Shown one piece after another: positions 44,562-53,343 of a stretch of 64,000 nt of DNA (its first letter is position 1; each line of letters starts with the position of its first letter). A program made the position numbers and the translations under genes. The notes under the pieces are model-generated. The model did no database searches. It had not been told where the DNA came from and was given only the letters and a program-made list of their open reading frames with translations. This stretch comes from Streptomyces chryseus (GTDB lineage Bacteria > Actinomycetota > Actinomycetes > Streptomycetales > Streptomycetaceae). The stretch is from contig NZ_BMVO01000001.1 of assembly GCF_014650755.1 (NCBI RefSeq), positions 868,001 through 932,000 on the forward strand. Direction: 5' to 3'.

Positions 44562-45377
44562 TCAGCCCTGGCGGTTCTGGCAGGTCGTGCACCAGAAGAG
44601 GTTGCGGGCGGCGAGACCGGCGGTGCGGATCTCGCCGCCACAGATGTGGCAGGGCATGTTCGCCCGGCGGTACACGTAGACCTCGCCGCCGTGGTCGTCG
44701 ACGCGCGGCGGGCGGCCCATCGCTTCGGGCATGTGCTCGGGGCGGACCGTGTCGATCCTGTTGTTGCGTACGCCCTCGCGCATGAGCACGGCCAGGTCGG
44801 CCCAGATCGCGTCCCACTCGCGGCGGGTGAGGTCCTTGCCCGCGCGGTACGGGTCGATGCCGTGCCGGAAGAGCACTTCGGCGCGGTAGACGTTGCCCAC
44901 GCCCGCGACGACCTTCTGGTCCATGAGCAGCGCCGCGATCGTGGTGCGGCTGCGGGAGATCCGCTGCCAGGCCTTGTCGGGGGCGGCGTCGGGACGCAGC
45001 GGGTCCGGGCCCAGGCGGTCGTGTATCGCCTGCTTCTCGGCGTCGGTGATCAGGGCGCAGGTGGTGGGGCCGCGGAGGTCGGCATAGTGGTCGTCGTTGA
45101 CGAGGCGCAGGCGGACGGTGTCCGTGGGCGGCGGGGCGGGGGTCGCGCCGAAGCCGAGCTTGCCGAAGAGGCCGAGGTGGATGTGGACCCAGCCGGTGTC
45201 CTCGAAGCCGAGGAAGAGGTGCTTGCCGTGGGCGTCGGCGGCGTCCAGTGGGGCGCCGTCCAGGAGGGCGGCGCTGTCCGCGAACTTGCCCTGGGGGCTG
45301 GTGACGCGTAGCCGGGTGCCCAGGAAGCGGGCGCGGTGGTCGTCCGCCAGGCGGTGGATGGTGTGCCCCTCGGGCAT
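44562..45377 (-). CDS. Fpg/Nei family DNA glycosylase (endonuclease VIII type)
   Basis: 271 residues starting MPEGHTIHRLADDH, where P2 is the Schiff-base nucleophile and E3 the catalytic acid. The H2TH region has QKVVAGVGNVYRAEVLF, and a C-terminal zinc finger CHICGG and WCTTCQNRQG. It excises oxidised pyrimidines and nicks abasic sites. The MPEGHT start is more Nei- than Fpg-like (MPELPE). The ATG at 45377 has AGGAGA 9 bases upstream. It lies 202 bases after rpiB on the same strand. Confidence 0.93.
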   Translation of the reverse strand: MPEGHTIHRLADDHRARFLGTRLRVTSPQGKFADSAALLDGAPLDAADAHGKHLFLGFEDTGWVHIHLGLFGKLGFGATPAPPPTDTVRLRLVNDDHYADLRGPTTCALITDAEKQAIHDRLGPDPLRPDAAPDKAWQRISRSRTTIAALLMDQKVVAGVGNVYRAEVLFRHGIDPYRAGKDLTRREWDAIWADLAVLMREGVRNNRIDTVRPEHMPEAMGRPPRVDDHGGEVYVYRRANMPCHICGGEIRTAGLAARNLFWCTTCQNRQG

Positions 45378-45579
45378 GGCTGCGGTCTCCTGCGGGTCCT
45401 GCGGCGGGCTCGGGGCGCGGCGGGCTCGGGGCTGCGGGGTCGGCACCGCGCCGGGGCGTCTCCTCCCGGCAACCCGAGTGTGCGGGGCGGCGTCGCTCGA
45501 CCCCGGGGGGCGGCGGAAACGGGGGCAGCTGCGACCCGCACCGGGGCGCTGGGACCTGGTGCGGGGCCGGTCTGCGGGC

Positions 45580-46068
45580 TTACGGCTGCTGCGGGTGGTG
45601 GGCCGGGATCGGGGGGAGGTCGCCCGTCTCCTCGTACGCCGCCAGCATGTCGATGCGGCGCTGGTGGCGCTCCTCGTTGGAGTACGGAGTCGCGAGGAAG
45701 ATCTCCACGAACTTCGTGGCCTCCTCCTGCGTGTGCATCCGGCCGCCGATCGAGATCACGTTGGCGTCGTTGTGCTCACGGCCGAGCGCGGCGGTCTGCT
45801 CGCTCCAGGCCAGTGCGGCGCGTACGCCCTTGACCTTGTTCGCGGCGATCTGCTCACCGTTGCCGGAGCCGCCGATCACGATGCCCAGGCTCCGGGGGTC
45901 CGCGGCGGTCTTCTCCGCGGCACGCAGGCAGAACGGCGGGTAGTCGTCCACGGCGTCGTAGATGTGGGGGCCGCAGTCGACGGGCTCGTGGCCGTGGGCC
46001 TTCAGCCACTCGACGAGGTGGTTCTTGAGTTCGTATCCGGCATGGTCGGAACCGAGGTACACGCGCAT
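45580..46068 (-). CDS. rpiB: Ribose-5-phosphate isomerase B
   Basis: 162 residues. MRVYLGSDHAGYELKNHLVE contains the conserved DHAG; IVIGGSGNGEQIAANK and EHNDANVISIGGR complete the RpiB signatures. It has a Ser/Gly (GGSGNG) at the catalytic Cys position, as in other actinobacterial RpiB, which uses Glu as base. It interconverts ribose and ribulose 5-phosphates. The C-terminal 15 residues (PPIPAHHPQQP) are variable. A specialised allose-type role is less likely. Confidence 0.94.
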   Translation of the reverse strand: MRVYLGSDHAGYELKNHLVEWLKAHGHEPVDCGPHIYDAVDDYPPFCLRAAEKTAADPRSLGIVIGGSGNGEQIAANKVKGVRAALAWSEQTAALGREHNDANVISIGGRMHTQEEATKFVEIFLATPYSNEERHQRRIDMLAAYEETGDLPPIPAHHPQQP

Positions 46069-46259
46069 GGGACGAGTGTGGCACGGGTGCGGCGGGGTAG
46101 CCGTCGCCGGGGTGGAGGCAGGGGGGTGACCAGGGGGCGGATGGGGTGCTGCTGCGGATTTCGTACAACGATCCGGAATCGGGTCTTCCGTCCCGCGTCA
46201 CTTCCGGTTTGAATGCGGGGGCTCGTAACCCGAGTGCCCCAAGAAGCTAAGGATTGTGC

Positions 46260-47705
46260 ATGAGCGCGCAGCCGACCCTTGCGAAGGCAGGCGGAAACCC
46301 GGTACAGCCAGGGAATCCGCAGCCTTCCGACGGTCTCCAGGCCGGTCTCAAGAACCGCCATCTGTCCATGATCGCCATTGGCGGCGTCATCGGCGCCGGT
46401 CTCTTCGTGGGATCGAGCGGCGGTATCGCCGCCGCCGGCCCGGCGATCCTTCTGTCGTACACACTCGTCGGCGCCCTGGTCGTCTTCGTCATGCGGATGC
46501 TCGGCGAGATGGCCGCCGCGAACCCGACGTCCGGCTCCTTCTCCGCGTACGCGGACCGCGCACTCGGGCGCTGGGCCGGTTTCTCCATCGGCTGGCTCTA
46601 CTGGTTCTTCTGGGTCGTGGTGCTGGCGGTCGAGGCGACCGCGGGCGCGAAGATCCTCGAAGGCTGGATACCGGCCGTGCCGCAGTGGGGCTGGGCCCTG
46701 ATCGTGATGGTCGTGCTGACCGCCACCAACCTGGTCTCCGTCTCGTCCTACGGTGAGTTCGAGTTCTGGTTCGCCGGGATCAAGGTCGTGGCGATCGGCG
46801 GCTTCGTCGTCATCGGTCTGCTGGCCGTCTTCGGCGTACTGCCGGGGTCCGACAACCCGGGCACCGGGTTCGCGCACCTGACGGACAGCGGCGGGTTCTT
46901 CCCGCACGGCCCCGGCGCGATCCTGACCGGTGTGCTGATGGTCGTCTTCTCGTTCATGGGCAGCGAGATCGTCACGCTCGCGGCCGGTGAGTCCTCGGAC
47001 CCGCAGCGCGCCGTGACCAAGGCCACGAACAGCGTCATCTGGCGCATCGGCGTCTTCTACCTCGGTTCGATCTTCGTGGTGCTGACGCTGCTGCCGTGGA
47101 ACGACAAGTCGATCGTCAAGGACGGGTCGTACGTCGCCGCCCTCAACTCGATCGGGATTCCGCACGCCGGTCAGATCATGAACGTCATCGTGCTGACGGC
47201 TGTGCTGTCGTGCCTGAACTCCGGGCTCTACACCGCCTCGCGCATGGCGTTCTCGCTCGGACAGCGCGGCGACGCGCCGAAGTCGTTCGCGGTCACGAAC
47301 AAGCAGGGTGTACCCACGGCGGCGATCCTGTCGTCGGTCGCCTTCGGCTTCGTGGCGGTCTTCTTCAACTACAAGTGGCCCGACACGGTGTTCGCGTTCC
47401 TGCTGAACTCCTCGGGCGCGGTGGCGCTGTTCGTGTGGCTGGTCATCTGCTTCACGCAGCTGCGCATGCGCGGCATCATCCTGCGCGAGGCGCCGGAGAA
47501 GCTGATCGTGAAGATGTGGCTCTTCCCGTACCTGACATGGGCGACCGCCGCGATGATCACGTTCGTCATCGTCTACATGGCGTTCGACGACGCGGCGCGG
47601 GAGCAGGTGCTGCTGTCGCTGCTGGTGGCGGCCGTCGTCGTCGGCATCGCGTTCATACGCGAGAAGCTGCGGCGCGACCGCGAGAAGGCGGAGCAGTCGG
47701 CCTAG
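46260..47705 (+). CDS. Amino acid permease (APC superfamily), copy 1
   Basis: 481 residues, about twelve membrane helices. Helix 1 has MIAIGGVIGAGLFVGSSGGI, the substrate-site loop of the AAT family (GabP/RocE/AroP types), followed by MRMLGEMAAANPTSGSFSAY and SYGEFEFWFAGIKVVAIGG. It is a proton-coupled cytoplasmic-membrane importer; the specificity cannot be read. The ATG at 46260 has AAGGA 7 bases upstream. It is divergent from rpiB and convergent with bioY. Two further copies follow at 48639 and 50123; this copy is the most diverged of the three. Confidence 0.92.
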   Translation: MSAQPTLAKAGGNPVQPGNPQPSDGLQAGLKNRHLSMIAIGGVIGAGLFVGSSGGIAAAGPAILLSYTLVGALVVFVMRMLGEMAAANPTSGSFSAYADRALGRWAGFSIGWLYWFFWVVVLAVEATAGAKILEGWIPAVPQWGWALIVMVVLTATNLVSVSSYGEFEFWFAGIKVVAIGGFVVIGLLAVFGVLPGSDNPGTGFAHLTDSGGFFPHGPGAILTGVLMVVFSFMGSEIVTLAAGESSDPQRAVTKATNSVIWRIGVFYLGSIFVVLTLLPWNDKSIVKDGSYVAALNSIGIPHAGQIMNVIVLTAVLSCLNSGLYTASRMAFSLGQRGDAPKSFAVTNKQGVPTAAILSSVAFGFVAVFFNYKWPDTVFAFLLNSSGAVALFVWLVICFTQLRMRGIILREAPEKLIVKMWLFPYLTWATAAMITFVIVYMAFDDAAREQVLLSLLVAAVVVGIAFIREKLRRDREKAEQSA

Positions 47706-47720
47706 TCCCGACCGCCGGAC

Positions 47721-47768
47721 ACACGGAAGGGCCCGCGCCTCAGGTACGAGGTGCGGGCCCTTCCGTGT
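47721..47768. terminator. Bidirectional hairpin between permease 1 and bioY
   Basis: A perfect 16-bp stem, ACACGGAAGGGCCCGC (47721-47736) with 47753-47768, with an inner CCTC/GAGG stem. Flanking GCCG and CGGC pair as well. It lies between convergent stops at 47705 and 47779. Confidence 0.9.
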
Positions 47769-47778
47769 CGGCGGGCGC

Positions 47779-48378
47779 TCAGGCGCGGTCGCCCATCAGC
47801 TTCCACGCGGTGGGCAGCGCGCCCATCGCCAGCGCCGCCTTCAGCGCGTCGCCGATGAGGAACGGCACCAGGCCGGCGGCCACCGCCGCGCCGAGCGACA
47901 TGCCGGTGGACAGGGCGAGGTACGGGACGCCGACGGCGTAGATGACCGCCGAACCCAGGACCATCGTGCCCGCGGTGCGCAGCACCGAGCGGTCGCCGCC
48001 GCGGCGGGCCAGCGCGCCGACCACGGTGGCGGCCAGCAGCATGCCGAGTACGTAGCCGAAGGACGCGCCGCCCGCACCCGAGGTGCCGCCCGCGAACCAC
48101 GGCACACCGGCCATGCCGACCAGCGCGTACAGCGCCAGGGAGAGGAAGCCGCGGCGGGCGCCGACGGCGGTGCCGACGAGCAGCGCCGCGAAGGTCTGGC
48201 CGGTGACGGGGACCGGGGAGCCCGGGACGGGGACCGCGATCTGGGCGGCGATGCCGGTGAGCGCGGCGCCGCCGAGCACCAGGGCCGCGTCGCGGGCGAG
48301 CGCCCGGGTGGCGGTGGTGGACGGCAGCAGGTCGGCGAGGACCGCTCCGGAGCGGGCGGGGGCGGCGGCAGTGCTCAT
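47779..48378 (-). CDS. bioY: BioY family biotin transporter (ECF substrate-binding component)
   Basis: 199 residues with six membrane segments. Signatures: PVPGSPVPVTGQTFAALLVG (biotin-site loop), ALYALVGMAGVPWFAGG and GYVLGMLLAA. BioY binds biotin and works alone or with a shared ECF ATPase and T-component; none is encoded next to it, so it is either solitary or uses a shared module. The ATG at 48378 has GGAG 5 bases upstream. The 260 bases up to the divergent permease 2 hold no gene and no operator I can name. Confidence 0.92.
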   Translation of the reverse strand: MSTAAAPARSGAVLADLLPSTTATRALARDAALVLGGAALTGIAAQIAVPVPGSPVPVTGQTFAALLVGTAVGARRGFLSLALYALVGMAGVPWFAGGTSGAGGASFGYVLGMLLAATVVGALARRGGDRSVLRTAGTMVLGSAVIYAVGVPYLALSTGMSLGAAVAAGLVPFLIGDALKAALAMGALPTAWKLMGDRA

Positions 48379-48638
48379 CGGAACTCCGGGGTGGGAGGGG
48401 GGTGGGGAGAAAGGACCTCGTGACCGTAGCCCAGGAGTTAACGAGCGATCACCATCAGTCGCCGACAAAGGCGATGTTGATCCGGTGGTGGGGTTCGCAC
48501 AAAGAGGCGTGTGTAATCGTCGGATGGCGTGATGCTCGTCACTGAGGTGGGAGGCGCGGGGGCCCATTTTGCGCCAAGAGGGCGGGCTCGGCGAGACTGT
48601 AGGTTCTTGCCAAATGACCCCTTAGAGCTGCGAGCGAC

Positions 48639-50003
48639 ATGCACGACGACCAGGCCGAGCCGCTGGCCCACGGGCTCAAGCAGCGCCACTTGACCATGCT
48701 CGGCCTCGGCGGGGTGATCGGCGCCGGGTTGTTCGTGGGCTCGGGCGCCGGGATCGCGGTCGCCGGCCCCGGCATCGTCGTCTCGTATCTGATCGCGGGC
48801 ACCCTCGCGATGCTCGTGATGCGGATGCTCGGCGAGATGTCGGCGGCGATGCCCGCTTCCGGGTCGTTCTCGGTGCACGCCGAACGGGCGCTGGGCCGCT
48901 GGGCCGGGTTCAGCGTGGGGTGGCTGTACTGGTTCCTGCTGGTCGTGGTGCTGGCGGTGGAGGCGACGGCGGCGGCGCAGATCGCGCACGGGTGGCTGCC
49001 GGCTGTCGCTCAGTGGGCCTGGGTGCTGATCTTCATGGTCGTGTTCACCTGCGCGAACCTGGCGGCCGTGAAGAACTTCGGCGAGTTCGAGTTCTGGTTC
49101 GCCGCGCTCAAGGTCGGCGCGATCGTGCTGTTCCTCGGGCTCGGGCTGCTCGCCGTGTTCGGGGTGCTGCCGGACACCGAGGCGGTCGGGTTCACGAACC
49201 TGACCGGGCTGGGCGGGTTCCTGCCGAACGGGTGGGAAGGAGTCGTCTCCGGTGTCCTGACCGTGGTGTTCGCCTTCGGTGGCCTGGAGGTCGTCACGAT
49301 CGCCGCCGCCGAGACCGAGAACCCGGCGCGCAACGTCGCCCGCGCGGTGCGCGCCGCCGTGTGGCGCATCCTCTTCTTCTATGTCGGGTCGATGCTGGTC
49401 ATCGTCACCGTGCTGCCCTGGACCGCGCAGAAGGCAGGGCTCAGCCCGTACGTCACCGTGCTCGACGCGATCGGCGTCCCGGCCGCCGGGCAGATCATGA
49501 ACATCGTGGTGTTCGTCGCCCTGCTGTCCGCGCTCAACGCGAACCTGTACGGGTCCTCCCGGATGGTGTTCTCGCTCGCCGAGCGCGGTGAGGCGCCCAA
49601 GGGGCTGCTGAAGGTGTCGGGCGGCGGGGTGCCGCGGCGGGCCGTGCTGGCCTCGGTGGCCTTCGGGTTCGTGTCCGTACTGCTGAACCTGTTGTGGCCG
49701 GAAACCGTCTTCCTCTACATGCTCAACGCGGTGGGCGCGGTCCTGCTGTTCGTCTGGGGGCTGATCGCCGCCTCGCAGCTGCGGCTGCGCAGGCGCATCG
49801 AGCGGGAGGCTCCGCAGACCCTGACGCTGCGGATGTGGGGCTTTCCCTGGCTGACGTGGGTGACGCTGGCCGGGCTCGGCGGCGTACTGCTGCTCATGCT
49901 GACCGACGACGCCGCACGGCCGCAGCTGCTGTGGTCCGCCGGGGCGACGGGGGCGGTGCTCATGGTGGCGCTGGTGAGGGAAGTGCGTGCGCGGCGTGCG
50001 TGA
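48639..50003 (+). CDS. Amino acid permease (APC superfamily), copy 2
   Basis: 454 residues, twelve helices. LTMLGLGGVIGAGLFVGSGA, MRMLGEMSAAMPASGSFSVH and NFGEFEFWFAALKVGAI mark the AAT family. Long stretches are shared with copy 3 and less so with copy 1, so copies 2 and 3 derive from a more recent tandem duplication. The C-terminus is short and ends in Arg-rich VREVRARRA. The ATG at 48639 has only a weak GAG upstream. Copy 3 starts 119 bases downstream. Confidence 0.92.
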   Translation: MHDDQAEPLAHGLKQRHLTMLGLGGVIGAGLFVGSGAGIAVAGPGIVVSYLIAGTLAMLVMRMLGEMSAAMPASGSFSVHAERALGRWAGFSVGWLYWFLLVVVLAVEATAAAQIAHGWLPAVAQWAWVLIFMVVFTCANLAAVKNFGEFEFWFAALKVGAIVLFLGLGLLAVFGVLPDTEAVGFTNLTGLGGFLPNGWEGVVSGVLTVVFAFGGLEVVTIAAAETENPARNVARAVRAAVWRILFFYVGSMLVIVTVLPWTAQKAGLSPYVTVLDAIGVPAAGQIMNIVVFVALLSALNANLYGSSRMVFSLAERGEAPKGLLKVSGGGVPRRAVLASVAFGFVSVLLNLLWPETVFLYMLNAVGAVLLFVWGLIAASQLRLRRRIEREAPQTLTLRMWGFPWLTWVTLAGLGGVLLLMLTDDAARPQLLWSAGATGAVLMVALVREVRARRA

Positions 50004-50122
50004 GCGTTCACAAGGTGTGAGCGTGGTGTCCGTATAGCGGTCAAGTGTTCCCTGTGAGCGGTGCCCGTACTCAGACTGTGGCGTCTGTTCCCCCGGTCTC
50101 AGCTACTGAACAGGGCACCCCC

Positions 50123-51664
50123 ATGTCTCGGACTCCCGCGCCGGCGCCTGTCGAGGACGCCGCCGCCGACGGTGTCGACAACAAGGTCGACTCGCCGCTC
50201 ACCCACGGACTCAAGCAGCGCCACCTGTCGATGATCGCCCTCGGCGGCGTCATCGGCGCGGGGCTGTTCGTCGGATCGGGCGCGGGCATCGCCGCGGCCG
50301 GGCCGTCGATCGTCGTCGCGTACGCGATCTCCGGACTGCTGGTCATGCTCGTGATGCGCATGCTCGGTGAGATGTCGGCCGCGAACCCGGCGTCCGGGTC
50401 CTTCTCCGTGCACGCGGAGCGCGCGATCGGCCCGTGGGCGGGCTTCACGGCGGGCTGGGCGTTCTGGTTCCTGCTCTGCGTAGCGGTCGGCCTCGAGGGC
50501 ATCGGCGCCGCGAAGATCATGGTGGGCTGGTTCCCGGACTCCCCCGAGTGGGCGTGGGTCGCCCTCTTCATGCTGGTGTTCTGCGGGACGAACCTGGCGG
50601 CCGTGAAGAACTTCGGCGAGTTCGAGTTCTGGTTCGCCGCGCTCAAGGTCGGCGCGATCACCGTCTTCCTCGGCATCGGCGCCCTGGCGATCCTGGGCGT
50701 CCTGCCCGGCTCGGACACGCCTTCGCCCGGCGCCCACAACCTCACGGGCCTCGGCGGTTTCCTGCCGAACGGCTCCGAGGGGCTCATCGTCGGCCTGCTG
50801 GCCTCGGTGTTCGCGTACGGCGGCCTGGAGACGGTCACCATCGCCGCGGCGGAGTCGGAGCGTCCGGTCGAGGGCGTCGCGAAGGCCGTGCGCACGGCGA
50901 TGTGGCGCATCGCGATCTTCTACATCGGCTCGATGGCCGTCATCGTCACGCTCGTGCCCTGGAACGACAAGGCGGTCGTCACGGACGGGCCGTACGTCGC
51001 GACCCTGAACCACCTCGGCATCCCCGCCGCCGGTCAGATCATGAACGTGGTCGTGCTGATCGCGCTGCTCTCGGCGATGAACGCCAACGTGTACGGCGCC
51101 TCCCGCATGGCCTGTTCGCTCGTCTCCCGCCGTCAGGGCCCGAAGGCGCTGGGCGCGGTGTTCGGCGGTGTTCCGCGCGTCGCGGTGCTGGTGTCGTCCG
51201 TCTTCGGCTTCGTGTGCGTGCTGCTCAGCTACTGGCGGCCGAACGACATCTTCCAGTGGCTGCTCAACATGATCGGCGCGCTGATCCTGGTCGTCTGGAT
51301 CTTCATCGCCGTCTCGCAGCTGCTGCTGCGCCGGCGGACCGAGCGCGAGGCGCCGGAGAAGCTCGTCGTGAAGATGTGGTTCTACCCGGTGCTGACGTGG
51401 GTGGCGCTCGCGGGCATGGCGGCGGTGTTCGTCCTCATGGCCCGGGAGGAGGAGACGCGGATGCAGCTGTACTGGAGCGGTGGTCTGACGCTGTTCCTCG
51501 CGGTGGCCGGCTTCATTCTCCAGACGGTACGCACGCCCATGGCGGAGCCGGGTTCGGTGGCGGGGGCCGCCGGCGCGCGGCCCGCGGCCGACGCCGGGCC
51601 CGTGGCCGGCGAGAAGCTTGACGCCGAGCCCGCCGGGGACGACGGCGCGGCCAAGGACGACTGA
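50123..51664 (+). CDS. Amino acid permease (APC superfamily), copy 3
   Basis: 513 residues. It has a 35-residue polar N-terminus and a C-terminal tail of about 50 residues rich in Ala, Gly and Asp (VAGEKLDAEPAGDDGAAKDD), both absent in copy 2. The core matches copy 2: LSMIALGGVIGAGLFVGSGA, EMSAANPASGSFSVHAERAI and NFGEFEFWFAALKVGAI. The ATG at 50123 has AGGG 7 bases upstream. A strong shared hairpin follows. Confidence 0.92.
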   Translation: MSRTPAPAPVEDAAADGVDNKVDSPLTHGLKQRHLSMIALGGVIGAGLFVGSGAGIAAAGPSIVVAYAISGLLVMLVMRMLGEMSAANPASGSFSVHAERAIGPWAGFTAGWAFWFLLCVAVGLEGIGAAKIMVGWFPDSPEWAWVALFMLVFCGTNLAAVKNFGEFEFWFAALKVGAITVFLGIGALAILGVLPGSDTPSPGAHNLTGLGGFLPNGSEGLIVGLLASVFAYGGLETVTIAAAESERPVEGVAKAVRTAMWRIAIFYIGSMAVIVTLVPWNDKAVVTDGPYVATLNHLGIPAAGQIMNVVVLIALLSAMNANVYGASRMACSLVSRRQGPKALGAVFGGVPRVAVLVSSVFGFVCVLLSYWRPNDIFQWLLNMIGALILVVWIFIAVSQLLLRRRTEREAPEKLVVKMWFYPVLTWVALAGMAAVFVLMAREEETRMQLYWSGGLTLFLAVAGFILQTVRTPMAEPGSVAGAAGARPAADAGPVAGEKLDAEPAGDDGAAKDD

Positions 51665-51680
51665 GGCGTTCGCCCGTACG

Positions 51681-51723
51681 CGACGCGGACCCCCCGGCCC
51701 TCACGGCCGGGGGGTCCGCGTCG
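51681..51723. terminator. Bidirectional hairpin between permease 3 and FGGY kinase
   Basis: A perfect 19-bp stem, 51681-51699 with 51705-51723, closes on CTCAC. It is the longest uninterrupted stem in the window and lies between convergent stops at 51664 and 51729. Confidence 0.9.
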
Positions 51724-51728
51724 TCCGG

Positions 51729-53201
51729 TCACGTTCCCAGCCGCGACAACGCGTGGGCCGCCACCGCCTCCGGCAGCCAGCCGCGCTGCCGCAGGGCGCC
51801 GACCAGGCGGGCGTACGGGTCCGCGAACGCCGCCGTGCGGGACGGGTCGGGTTCGAGGACGTGGCGGACGCGGACCATGGAATGCGCCGCCCCCGCCAGG
51901 TCGGCAGCCGCCCCCGCCCCGCAGGCCGCCAGTACCGCCATGCCCAGGGCCGGTTCGGTCTGCTCCGGGACGCGGGCCGGGCGGCCCAGGACGTCGGTGC
52001 GCAGGCGGTTCCAGTACGCGCTGCGCGCCGCGCCGCCGGTGAACGTGAGGGGGCCCTCGACCGGTGCGCCCAGGTAGTGGAGGTAGTCGAGGCACAGGCG
52101 TTCCGTGTAGGCGACGCCCTGGAGCAGCGCCGCCCACCGGTCGCCCTGCGACGTACCGCCGCCGAGCACGAACGCGGTGGCGTCCGGGGCGCGGAACGGG
52201 AAGCGCTCGCCCCGCGAGGTGAGCGGGTACGCGAGGGCCACCGACGGCTCGTGGCGGGCGGCCAGGCGGTCGAGGCGGGCCGGGTCGGCGCCGGGGAAGG
52301 CGGCGGTCAGGGCTCCCGCGCCGACGCTCGACGCACCGCCGGGCAGCCAGTTGCCGTCCGGGGAGCGGTGGTTGTAGACGATGCCGGCGGGGTCGCGGAC
52401 GGGCTCGGGGGCCACGCCCTTGAGGACGAGAGTCGTGCCGAGTACGGAGTTCCAGGCGCCGACGCGCAGCGCGCCCGAGGCGATCTGGGCGGCGCAGCCG
52501 TCGGTCGTCCCGGCGACGACCAGGGTTCCGGCGGGGATGCCGGTCTCCCCCGACGCCTCCGCCGTGACCCTGCCGAGGGGGGTTCCGGGGCGTACGACGT
52601 CGGGGAAGAGGGCGGGGCCCAGGCCGAGGAGGGCGAGGGCTTCCTCCGGCCAGGTGTCGCGCTCCAGGTCGTAGCCCGACTTCAGGGCGTGGCTGGAGTC
52701 GGTGGGGACCGGCCCGCCGGTCAGCCGGGCGGTCACCGTGTCGGCCTGGTGGGCCAGCCGCACCGGACGGCCCGCACGTGCGCCGTGGCGGTGCCGGGCC
52801 AGCCACAGGGCCTTCGGCAGGCCCCAGCTCGGCGGTGTGCCCGCCTCGCCGGCCTCCGGTGCGGCCCGCCCGTCGTCGTACATCAGGCCGGGGGTGAGCG
52901 GACGGCCGTGCGCGTCGGTGAGCAGGACCGTGCCGGAGGTGGAGCACACGGCGAGCGCGTGGACACGGCGCGCGGGTACGTCGCCGAGCGCGGCCCGGGT
53001 CGCCGCGCAGACGGCGGTCCACCAGTCGCGGGGGTCCTGTTCGTGGCGCACGCCGGTGCGCCGGCCGGTCAGCGGGGCCGAGCCGCTGCCCAGCAGGTGT
53101 CCGCGGGTGGTCGCGGCCACCGCCCGGACGCTCTGCGTGCCGAGGTCGATGCCCAGCCATGCCGGGTCCTTGGCGGACTCGTGGGACGTGTCGGACCGCA
53201 C
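51729..53201 (-). CDS. FGGY-family carbohydrate kinase 1
   Basis: 490 residues. Two-domain actin-like kinase: phosphate-1 LGIDLGTQSVRAVA, substrate region CSTSGTVLLTDAHGRPLTPG, phosphate-2 WNSVLGTTLVLKG, hinge FVLGGGTSQGDRWAALLQGV, and adenine site FTGGAARSAYWNRLRTDVLG. The family phosphorylates xylulose, ribulose, glycerol, erythritol and related polyols; the closest look is xylulokinase-like, but the substrate is not certain. The GTG at 53201 has GGGAGG 5 bases upstream. It is transcribed away from the ABC transporter operon with a 142-base shared control region. Confidence 0.88.
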   Translation of the reverse strand: MRSDTSHESAKDPAWLGIDLGTQSVRAVAATTRGHLLGSGSAPLTGRRTGVRHEQDPRDWWTAVCAATRAALGDVPARRVHALAVCSTSGTVLLTDAHGRPLTPGLMYDDGRAAPEAGEAGTPPSWGLPKALWLARHRHGARAGRPVRLAHQADTVTARLTGGPVPTDSSHALKSGYDLERDTWPEEALALLGLGPALFPDVVRPGTPLGRVTAEASGETGIPAGTLVVAGTTDGCAAQIASGALRVGAWNSVLGTTLVLKGVAPEPVRDPAGIVYNHRSPDGNWLPGGASSVGAGALTAAFPGADPARLDRLAARHEPSVALAYPLTSRGERFPFRAPDATAFVLGGGTSQGDRWAALLQGVAYTERLCLDYLHYLGAPVEGPLTFTGGAARSAYWNRLRTDVLGRPARVPEQTEPALGMAVLAACGAGAAADLAGAAHSMVRVRHVLEPDPSRTAAFADPYARLVGALRQRGWLPEAVAAHALSRLGT

Positions 53202-53292
53202 GCGAACCTCCCGCGCGTATCGGCGCCGTGTGTGAAGTTCTCACTGTGCACCGAGATTTTCCGTTGCGCGAGGGATTGACGCTCAACTACCG

Positions 53293-53310
53293 CTGTTCCA
53301 AGCTCTGTTC
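53293..53310. promoter_or_regulatory. Candidate operator in the divergent control region of the carbohydrate locus
   Basis: CTGTTC occurs twice as a direct repeat at 53293-53298 and 53305-53310 (12-base period), 34 bases upstream of the binding-protein start. DeoR-family regulators often use such repeats, and the regulator is encoded in the operon. The second copy continues as GTTCACC, which resembles a PhoP unit, but the spacing is 12 instead of 11. Confidence 0.35.
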
Positions 53311-53343
53311 ACCAATCGACTGCACGTGGTGGCGGAGGTCGGG

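Noticed and set aside
48379..48638. Biotin-regulator operator upstream of bioY
   Set aside because: A GTTAAC palindrome is present, but it is too short and does not match a BirA or BioQ site that I could name.
53293..53313. PhoP (PHO) box upstream of the binding-protein gene
   Set aside because: GTTC units are 12 bases apart instead of 11 and only one has GTTCACC; kept only as a candidate operator of unknown factor.
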